Below are positions 55,887 through 62,367 of a DNA stretch of 62,367 bases, one piece after another. Numbering within the stretch: position 1 is the stretch's first letter; each line of letters starts with the position of its first letter. The position numbers and the translations under genes were made by a program. Source of the DNA: an uncultured Rickettsiales bacterium (lineage in GTDB: Bacteria; Pseudomonadota; Alphaproteobacteria; UBA8366); the NCBI GenBank assembly GCA_913046825.1, contig CAJWTF010000006.1, forward strand, positions 1-62,367. Direction: 5' to 3'. Under the pieces are notes generated by a model. That model was not told where the DNA came from and did no database searches. It saw nothing but the letters and a program-made list of their open reading frames with translations.

Positions 55887-57311
55887 TTACTGGGCCCAAC
55901 TCAAATCCGGGCGAGCGTCCTTCCAACTGGTCGCTTGCTCATAGGCATATCCGGCGCGCACCACCGTCGCTTCAGTAAATGGCTTGCCGTTCAGCAACAG
56001 GCCGATCGGCAATCCTTTCGAGGTAAATCCACAATTGATCGACAAGCCGCAAAGGCCGAGGCGGTTGCCGATATTGGTGTTAGCCATGTATTGCCCGGCA
56101 TAGTCCAGATAGACCTCGAGCGATCCATCGACTGTCGCCACGGGCATGGCTGGAATGCGGCTTGAAGGCGACAGGATCACATCTACATCGCGCAGCGTTT
56201 CCAGCTGCGCGGCGCGGAGTGATTTCAACTCCCGCATCATCTTTACGTAGTCGGTCGCAAGATAGTCACGCTCGCCCAACATACGCGGTCCGACGACCGG
56301 ATCCATTAGATCTAGCTTAGTCTTGATACGTTCCGCGTGGATGATCGCCGCCTCCGTCCCGTTCACGTAGGAGCCCATCGCTGAAACCGCGGAGGCCTCT
56401 GGATAAGCCACATTCTCGACTGTCGCACCCAGATCGCGGAACACATCCGCCGCCGCCAGTACTGCTTTCTCTACTTCGGGGTCGAGGTTGTCGAAGAATG
56501 CATTCTGCGGAATACCGATGCGCAGCCCTTTCGCCCCAATCTTCATGGAGCGAAGCACGTCTTCTGGGCTAATACCGAGGGTACTATCGTCCCGTGCGTC
56601 CTCGCCTTGGAGAATTTGATAGACCAGCGCCGCATCTTCGACACTACGGGTCAGCGGCCCCACAGAATCGAGAGTCCAACTGAGCGGAAAAATACCGAAA
56701 CGACTGATCCGCCCGACGGTCGACTTGAGCCCCACCGTACCAGAAAGTCCCGCCGGCACTCGTACTGACCCACCCGTATCGGTGCCGAGACCCATCGGCG
56801 CCATACCACTGGCCACCGCGACAGCTGTCCCAGCGCTAGATCCGCCCGGCACGCAATGTTCCTCGCTCCACGGATTGTGCGGCGTCCCCTGAATGTGGTT
56901 AATGCCGACAATGCCCTTGGCGAACTCGACCGTGATCGTCTTGCCGAGCACGATCATCCCTGCCGCTGCCAATCGCCTGGTCACTTCACTTTCTTCGGTT
57001 TTCGGTGCCGTATCCAAGGTCCGCGAGCCCGCCGTCGTCGGTAATCCGACTACATCGTATAAATCCTTCACCGCGTAAGGGATGCCGTGCAACGGCCCAA
57101 GATCGCGACCCGAATCCAACAAAGCTTCCGCCGCTTTCGCCTCCGCTATGGCACGCTCCGCCGTCACCAAATTGAAAGCATTGAGCGGCCCATTCAGCTT
57201 TTCGATGCGCGCGATCAAATGCTCGGTCAACGCCGTTGGTGTCGTCTCGCCCGACCGCAGCATCGCGGCCAATTCCGTTATCGATCGATAGTGAAGCGGC
57301 TGATCGCCCAT
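55887..57311 (-). CDS. Amidase (amidase-signature family)
   Basis: A 474-residue amidase. The Ser-cisSer-Lys triad is present: Lys in YAVKDLYDVVG (about 81), first Ser in GGSSAGTAVAVASG (about 155), and nucleophile Ser in TDTGGSVRVPAGL (about 178). N-terminus HYRSITELAAMLRSGETTP is typical. It hydrolyses an amide of unknown identity. It is convergent to metA and divergent to the LLM gene. Confidence 0.92.
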   Translation of the reverse strand: MGDQPLHYRSITELAAMLRSGETTPTALTEHLIARIEKLNGPLNAFNLVTAERAIAEAKAAEALLDSGRDLGPLHGIPYAVKDLYDVVGLPTTAGSRTLDTAPKTEESEVTRRLAAAGMIVLGKTITVEFAKGIVGINHIQGTPHNPWSEEHCVPGGSSAGTAVAVASGMAPMGLGTDTGGSVRVPAGLSGTVGLKSTVGRISRFGIFPLSWTLDSVGPLTRSVEDAALVYQILQGEDARDDSTLGISPEDVLRSMKIGAKGLRIGIPQNAFFDNLDPEVEKAVLAAADVFRDLGATVENVAYPEASAVSAMGSYVNGTEAAIIHAERIKTKLDLMDPVVGPRMLGERDYLATDYVKMMRELKSLRAAQLETLRDVDVILSPSSRIPAMPVATVDGSLEVYLDYAGQYMANTNIGNRLGLCGLSINCGFTSKGLPIGLLLNGKPFTEATVVRAGYAYEQATSWKDARPDLSWAQ

Positions 57312-57407
57312 AGTACCCTCCCGGCGTGAATTGATTTGTCGGCTGGAAACCTACCGTGTGGGAGCGATCTTGATAATCTCGCTCGTCTTTTACAAGGAAT
57401 CGCTGCC

Positions 57408-58256
57408 ATGAAATTCGGCGCTGCCATCTTTTTCACTGATTATTCGATTTCACCGACCGCGTTAGCACCTGCCCTTGAGGAGCGTGGCTTCGATTCCCTC
57501 TGGTGTCCGGAGCATTCGCATATCCCGTTGTCGCGCGATTCTGAATGGCCGCAGCAGGGCGAATTACCGAAAAAATATTACGACGTGATGGACCCCTTCG
57601 TCACCCTGTCTCAGGCGGCAGCGGTGACCAAAATGCTGAAAGTCGGCACCGGTATCTGTCTCGTCCCGCAGCGCGACCCGATCCAGACGGCGAAGGAGAT
57701 CGCCTCATTGGACACCCTCTCCAATGGCCGGTTCCTGTTTGGTGTCGGCTCCGGCTGGAATTCCGACGAATTAGCCAATCACGGCACCGAGTTCAAATCC
57801 CGGCACAAGGTCCTGGAAGAACGGATCGCGGCCATGCGCGTCATCTGGTCCCAATCGAAGCCGGAATATCACGGCGATTACGTCAATTTCGATCCCATGA
57901 TGACCTGGCCAAAACCGGTCCAGCAACCGGGGCCCGCCATATATATCGGCGGTGAGTTCCCCTATGGCGCGCGCCGCGCCCTGGCGTTCGGCGACGGATG
58001 GCTGCCGCACGCGAACCGCCCCGACTATGACTTGCTTGATAAATTACCGGAATTCCGGGAGATGGAAGCCGCTGCCGGCCGCGCACCCGGCAGTATGCCG
58101 ATCACGGTTTTCGGGCCAAAGGAAGAACGCACCGTGTTCGAACGCTATGTCGAGGCCGACGTCGAGCGGATTGTCCTGAACATCGCACCGATGTCCGCGG
58201 ACGAGACCCTGCCGGTCCTCGACGAATGGGCTAAGTTAATGGACGGGATCAGCTGA
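57408..58256 (+). CDS. Luciferase-like (LLM class) flavin/F420-dependent oxidoreductase
   Basis: 282 residues from the ATG at 57408, preceded by AAGGA; the frame opens 24 codons earlier without family match. MKFGAAIFFTDYSISPTAL is followed by FDSLWCPEHSHIPLSR, VGTGICLVPQRDPIQTAKE and GRFLFGVGSGWNSDEL, all LLM motifs of the F420-dependent TIGR03619-like type. The cofactor (F420 or FMN) is not decidable from this sequence. It begins the plus-strand run LLM, TauD-like, hyuA, hyuB. Confidence 0.88.
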   Translation: MKFGAAIFFTDYSISPTALAPALEERGFDSLWCPEHSHIPLSRDSEWPQQGELPKKYYDVMDPFVTLSQAAAVTKMLKVGTGICLVPQRDPIQTAKEIASLDTLSNGRFLFGVGSGWNSDELANHGTEFKSRHKVLEERIAAMRVIWSQSKPEYHGDYVNFDPMMTWPKPVQQPGPAIYIGGEFPYGARRALAFGDGWLPHANRPDYDLLDKLPEFREMEAAAGRAPGSMPITVFGPKEERTVFERYVEADVERIVLNIAPMSADETLPVLDEWAKLMDGIS

Positions 58257-58273
58257 ACCGGGGAGATACGCCC

Positions 58274-59170
58274 ATGGCCATCGACGTTACCCGCAAACAC
58301 GCGACATTCTTCGCAGAGGTCACCGGCGTCGACTTACGTGATCCCGACGAAGCGTGGCGCGAGGTCGAAGCCGCATTCAACGAACACGCCATCCTGCTAT
58401 TTCGAAACCAGACCCTCAGCGACGAGCAACACATCACGTTCAGCGAGCGGTTCGGCCCCGTCATCACCGCCACCAACTATCACTGGAAGACAGAGAAGCG
58501 CCGCGTCCACGCGCAAATGGCCGACATCTCAAATATCGGCAATGACGGAAGCATCCTGCCGCTGGATGACGAGCGCCGCATGCACAGCCGGGCGAATAGT
58601 CTTTGGCATACGGACAACACCTTCAAAATCGTCCCGTCCCGGTGCTCGCTGCTGCTGGCACGCGAGATCCCCGAGGTAGGAGGCGACACGGAATTCGCCG
58701 ATATGCGCGCCGCATACGACGCTCTACCCCAAGCCAAGAAGGACGAAATAGAGGACCTGGTGGCCGAGCACAGTATATTTCATTCCCGCTCCCTCTTGGG
58801 CTATGACGGCTTTACCGACGGCGCCAAGGCCGAACTACCACCGGTTCCGCAAGTCCTGGTCCGCTACAATCCCGAGACGGGTCGCAGGGCGCTCTATATT
58901 GCCTCCCACGCATCTCACATCTTGGGCTGGCCGGTTGATAAGGGTCGCGCCCTGCTCGACGACCTAATGGCGCACGCAACACAATCCGAGTTCGTCCATC
59001 GCCACGAATGGCGCACCGGCGACCTCATCCTTTGGGACAATCGCTGTACCATGCATCGCGCCACTGAATACGACGACCTAAACGCGCGGCGCGACCTACA
59101 GCGCACCACGGTCTCGGACGAGATTAATTCCGTCGAGCGGCGGGAGATGGAGCGAGGGAACGCAGCTTGA
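58274..59170 (+). CDS. TauD/TfdA-family Fe(II)/2-oxoglutarate dioxygenase
   Basis: A 298-residue dioxygenase. Iron ligands His and Asp are in SLWHTDNTFKIVP (HxD, about 112-114) and the distal His is in CTMHRATEYD (about 262); the Arg for 2-oxoglutarate is in RRDLQRTTVSD (about 277). N-terminus ITxxxAEVTGVDLRDPDEA-like. Hydroxylates an unidentified substrate. It lies 17 nt after the LLM gene and 34 nt before hyuA. Confidence 0.9.
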   Translation: MAIDVTRKHATFFAEVTGVDLRDPDEAWREVEAAFNEHAILLFRNQTLSDEQHITFSERFGPVITATNYHWKTEKRRVHAQMADISNIGNDGSILPLDDERRMHSRANSLWHTDNTFKIVPSRCSLLLAREIPEVGGDTEFADMRAAYDALPQAKKDEIEDLVAEHSIFHSRSLLGYDGFTDGAKAELPPVPQVLVRYNPETGRRALYIASHASHILGWPVDKGRALLDDLMAHATQSEFVHRHEWRTGDLILWDNRCTMHRATEYDDLNARRDLQRTTVSDEINSVERREMERGNAA

Positions 59171-59204
59171 TCCCTTTGCTCCACGCGCCAGTTTTAGTTC
59201 GGAC

Positions 59205-61220
59205 ATGATTACACTTGGAATCGACGTTGGCGGAACTTTCACCGATTTGGTGATGCGGGATTCGCGCACTGGCGAGATGCGGTCGTTGAAGACGCCGACG
59301 ACTCCGCCTCACTTCGCCGATGGCGTCCTCACCGCTATCCGCCTGACCAACACAGCACCCGGCAATATTACCGATATCGCGCACGGCATGACTGTCGCGA
59401 CCAATACCGCGTTGGAGATGAACGGCGCAAAACTGGGTGTCATAACCACCCGGGGGTTCCGCGATGTGCTGGTGGTGGGCCGCGGCAACAGAACGATCCT
59501 CTACGACATTAAGGCGGTACGTCCGCCGCCATTGGTGCCGCGCCAACGCGTACTTGAAGTCGACGAGCGCATGACCGGTGCGGGTGACGTTCATTTAGCG
59601 CTCGACGAAGGTCAGGTCGCGGCTGCATGTAAGCGCCTGACCGAGATGGGTGTCGAAGCCGTTGCGGTGTGCTTCCTTCACTCCTATGCCAATTCAGATC
59701 ATGAGAACCGCGCGGCAGAAATCGTGCGGCACGAGATGCCGGGTATCGCCGTCTCTGTCTCCTCGGAAATCCTGCCGGAGTACCGTGAGTTCGAGCGCTT
59801 CTCGACAACTGCGCTCAACGCCTATGTGGGGCCGAAAGTTTCACAGTATCTCGACCTCCTGGCATCGGGCCTCACTGACGGTGGCATCAACGCACCGCTG
59901 CGGATCATGGGCTCCAATGGTGGGACCTGGAGTGCCGCCGCTATGGCGCATGAACCCGTCAACACCATGCTGTCGGGACCGGCAGGCGGCGTGACGGCAT
60001 CCATCGGCATCGCACGACTGCTCGAAATTCCCAACATCATTACTTACGACATGGGCGGCACCAGCACCGACGCCTGTCTCATTCGGAATTACGAATATGG
60101 CATGACCACTGAAGGCCATGTCGGCATGTGGCCGAACCGCGCGCCGCAGATCGAAATTAAAACCGTCGGCGCGGGCGGCGGTTCCATCGCCTATCTCGCC
60201 CCGGGAAAATTCCTGAATGTGGGACCCCGTTCCTCGGGTGCCATTCCCGGCCCTGCCTGTTATGGACGGGGCGGCACGGAGCCCACGGTCACCGATGCAA
60301 ATGTAGTGCTGGGGCGGTTCCGCCCGGACCTGGCGCTCGGCGGTGAAATCGAATTGGACCAAGATGCCGCGCACACGGTGGTAGCAGCACTTGGCGAGGA
60401 ATTGGGCCTGACGCCGGAGCGAACGGCGGAAGGGATTGTGCGCCTCGCGGTAGCGCGAATGACCGCCACCGTGAAGGAAATATCCGTCATGCGAGGCCTC
60501 GACCCGCGCGACTTCACACTCCTCGCTTATGGTGGTGCGGGCCCCTTGCATGCGGCGGCTATCGCCGAGGAACTGGGCATTACCGAGATCATCATTCCAC
60601 CGATGCCGGGCGCCTTTTCCGCCTATGGTTTGCTGACGGCGGATACCCGCTACGACGTCACCCGCACGCGGTTGACGAGCCTGAGCAATACCACGCTTCA
60701 ACACCTGCAGGACCTGCTGGAGCCACTCCGTGAGGAAGCTCGCGAACGCCTGCGCCGGGACGGATTTACCGAAGAGAATATCCGCCTGCAAGTCTTCCTC
60801 GATATACGGTTTGTCGGACAAGCTTTCGAATTGACGACCCCAATGCCGGATGCACCTGAAACCCTTGATGAGATCGCCGCAGCGTTCCAAGCAGTCTACG
60901 AGGAACGCTATGCGCAAAGCGATACAGCTCCGGCGGAGATTGTCTCCTTCCGGGTCGTCGGATTGGGTAAGGCGCCCTCGGTCGAATTGCCGGAGCATAC
61001 CGGCGATGCCTCTACCGACATCGAGACACGCTCAGTTTCCTTCGACAGCACCTTTGTGGAGACCGCGATCCATCGCCGCGAGACGTTGCGGGTCGAGACG
61101 GCTATGCCCGGCCCGGCCATCATCGAGGAGGACGGTGCGACCACGGTCGTGCCGCCTGGCTTCAATGCCACCCTGGACCGTTTCGGCATTCTGACCTTGC
61201 GGAGGGTCGACAATGGCTGA
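59205..61220 (+). CDS. hyuA: Hydantoinase/oxoprolinase subunit A (HyuA)
   Basis: A 671-residue protein with the ASKHA-fold N-terminus ITLGIDVGGTFTDLVMRD (about 2-19), GMTVATNTALEMNGAKLG, the second half with YDMGGTSTDACLI, and the C-terminal FLDIRFVGQAFELT. It is the ATP-binding subunit of ATP-dependent hydantoinase/5-oxoprolinase-type enzymes. It overlaps hyuB by 8 nt, so the subunits are made together. Confidence 0.92.
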   Translation: MITLGIDVGGTFTDLVMRDSRTGEMRSLKTPTTPPHFADGVLTAIRLTNTAPGNITDIAHGMTVATNTALEMNGAKLGVITTRGFRDVLVVGRGNRTILYDIKAVRPPPLVPRQRVLEVDERMTGAGDVHLALDEGQVAAACKRLTEMGVEAVAVCFLHSYANSDHENRAAEIVRHEMPGIAVSVSSEILPEYREFERFSTTALNAYVGPKVSQYLDLLASGLTDGGINAPLRIMGSNGGTWSAAAMAHEPVNTMLSGPAGGVTASIGIARLLEIPNIITYDMGGTSTDACLIRNYEYGMTTEGHVGMWPNRAPQIEIKTVGAGGGSIAYLAPGKFLNVGPRSSGAIPGPACYGRGGTEPTVTDANVVLGRFRPDLALGGEIELDQDAAHTVVAALGEELGLTPERTAEGIVRLAVARMTATVKEISVMRGLDPRDFTLLAYGGAGPLHAAAIAEELGITEIIIPPMPGAFSAYGLLTADTRYDVTRTRLTSLSNTTLQHLQDLLEPLREEARERLRRDGFTEENIRLQVFLDIRFVGQAFELTTPMPDAPETLDEIAAAFQAVYEERYAQSDTAPAEIVSFRVVGLGKAPSVELPEHTGDASTDIETRSVSFDSTFVETAIHRRETLRVETAMPGPAIIEEDGATTVVPPGFNATLDRFGILTLRRVDNG

Positions 61221-62367
61221 CATCGATCCGATCACCCTCGAAGTCGTCACAGAAGGATTGATCTCGGTCGTGCGGGAAATGCGCGCGACGGTGTTCCGCA
61301 CCGCGCGTTCGGTCGCCATCTATGAAGCACGCGATTTCTCCTGCGGATTGTTCGACGCAAAGGGTCAGGTGGTCGCGCAATCGGAGGATATCGGCTCGCA
61401 TGTGGTGCCGCTGCCCTGGTCAGTTGAGAGCGCACTCGACGACCTCGGCGACGATCTATCTCCGGGCGATATCATCCTGATGAACGATCCGTATCGAGGC
61501 GGCACACATCTGAACGACGTCACGATCATCTATCCAGTTTTCGAGGACGGCGAGTTGGTATTCTTCCCCGCCGTGCGGGAGCACTGGGCCGATGTCGGCG
61601 GCGCGGTGCCGGGCTCCATGTCGGGAACGGCGACCGAAATCTACCAAGAAGGCATGCGCATTCCGCCGGTGAAAATCGTCGAGAAGGGCGAGATCAACAA
61701 ACCGCTGATGGAAGTGTTGCTCTCGAATATGCGGGTGCGCGAAGAACGCCTCGGCGATTTCAACTCAAGCCTCGCCGCATGCCGTACCGCTGAACGTCGA
61801 CTTACAGAGCTAACGTCACGTTATTCCATGCAAGTACTGCTCGATTGCGTCGAGTTGAACCTTCAGCGTTCCGAAGTGCGAATGCGCGAGAACATCAAGG
61901 CGCTGCCGGACGGACAATATTACTACGAAGATTATCTGGAAACCTTCGGGCCCGACGGCTTTGAGCCGTTGTTACTGCCACTGAACCTGACGATTTCCGG
62001 CGACGAGATGACCGCCGATTTCACTGGTGCCTCGCCGCAGGTTCCTGCTCCCGTCAACTCGACGCTTGCAGTCACTGCCGCATCGGTCTACATCGCGCTG
62101 AAGTCGACACTCGATCCCGCGCACGCGCTTAATCACGGTTCTTTTCGGCCCGTCACGGTCGTGGCTCCAGAGAATACCATCGTCAATGTTGGCCATCCGG
62201 CGCCCGCCGGCTCCCACGGTGAAATTCGTAAACGCGTCATCGCGACGATGCTGGGCGCTCTTTCCCGGGCCTGCCCCGAACTCGTCTCAGCGGATATCCA
62301 CCGGACATCGTTCCACAATCTAATCGGCGGCGTCGATCCCGCCACCAATGCAGAGTTCGTGCATTAC
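61213..62367 (+). CDS. hyuB: Hydantoinase/oxoprolinase subunit B (HyuB), partial
   Basis: 385 codons with no stop before the window ends. MADIDPITLEVVTEGLISVVREM, then SEDIGSHVVPLPWSVESAL, ILMNDPYRGGTHLNDVTII and AVREHWADVGGAVPGSM match HyuB. A full-length member is about 550-600 residues. Its N-terminus overlaps the hyuA stop by 8 nt (ATGGCTGA). Substrate is not decidable. Confidence 0.92.
   Translation, partial: MADIDPITLEVVTEGLISVVREMRATVFRTARSVAIYEARDFSCGLFDAKGQVVAQSEDIGSHVVPLPWSVESALDDLGDDLSPGDIILMNDPYRGGTHLNDVTIIYPVFEDGELVFFPAVREHWADVGGAVPGSMSGTATEIYQEGMRIPPVKIVEKGEINKPLMEVLLSNMRVREERLGDFNSSLAACRTAERRLTELTSRYSMQVLLDCVELNLQRSEVRMRENIKALPDGQYYYEDYLETFGPDGFEPLLLPLNLTISGDEMTADFTGASPQVPAPVNSTLAVTAASVYIALKSTLDPAHALNHGSFRPVTVVAPENTIVNVGHPAPAGSHGEIRKRVIATMLGALSRACPELVSADIHRTSFHNLIGGVDPATNAEFVHY

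Noticed and set aside
59841..60998. A 385-codon minus-strand open frame
   Set aside because: Antisense to hyuA with an arginine/alanine-rich shadow composition and no recognisable motif.

Overview
The window is chromosomal DNA of a Gram-negative alphaproteobacterium, most like a Rhodospirillales-type lineage. The pointers are a GcrA cell-cycle regulator, a DUF2794 protein, the rpsF-rpsR-DUF2232-rplI-dnaB-alr-radA-cvpA-purF order, the fabD-fabG-acpP-fabF-mltG-yicC-gmk order, and LPS export genes (lptF, lptG, lptD) with surA, pdxA and rsmA. Base composition is moderately GC-rich and coding is dense, with many 1-8 nt overlaps. There is no phage, insertion sequence, CRISPR array or rRNA. One tRNA gene, Gln(CTG), is present.

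Layout. 1-2.3 kb: partial GST, holC and pepA, all minus. 2.4-3.6 kb: lptF. 3.6-12.1 kb: long minus-strand run SDR, purF, cvpA, radA, an MlaF/MlaE-type ABC pair, alr and dnaB. 12.2-14.7 kb: ribosomal operon rpsF-rpsR-DUF2232-rplI ending in a strong terminator. 14.9-19.3 kb: fatty-acid operon plus mltG. 20.2-21.7 kb: yicC-gmk. 21.7-28.1 kb: minus-strand envelope operon lptG-lptD-surA-pdxA-rsmA. 28.6-33.5 kb: a four-gene cassette resembling the mycobacterial decaprenylphosphoryl-D-arabinose pathway (UbiA-type phosphoribosyltransferase, DprE1-like oxidase, DprE2-like reductase) followed by a large multi-spanning protein that could be the arabinosyltransferase. 33.5-38.8 kb: two adjacent acyl-CoA dehydrogenases and an MFS/HlyD pair. 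38.9-42.3 kb: der, bamB and a YfgM-like protein. 42.5-46.5 kb: small orphan proteins, gcrA, a dihydrouridine synthase and a 3-hydroxyacyl-CoA dehydrogenase. 46.7-48.4 kb: a patch of three decayed genes (Sel1-like, DUF123-like, GNAT). 48.4-53.1 kb: rsmB, guaB, rlmE and ppx/gppA. 53.2-62.4 kb: tRNA-Gln, a cytochrome P450, metA with acetyl-CoA-type specificity, an amidase, a luciferase-like monooxygenase, a TauD-type dioxygenase and hyuA/hyuB (hyuB runs off the end), which look like a catabolic island.

The most noteworthy system is the putative D-arabinose donor cassette at 28.6-33.5 kb. The oxidase carries Ser where mycobacterial DprE1 carries Cys387. Other points of interest are the clustered pseudogenes, the Glu111 MetA, a cluster of GANTC sites upstream of gcrA, a consensus DnaA box upstream of dnaB, and a perfect palindrome over the acpP stop codon. 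All functional calls rest on reading motifs and gene order; no database search was run.
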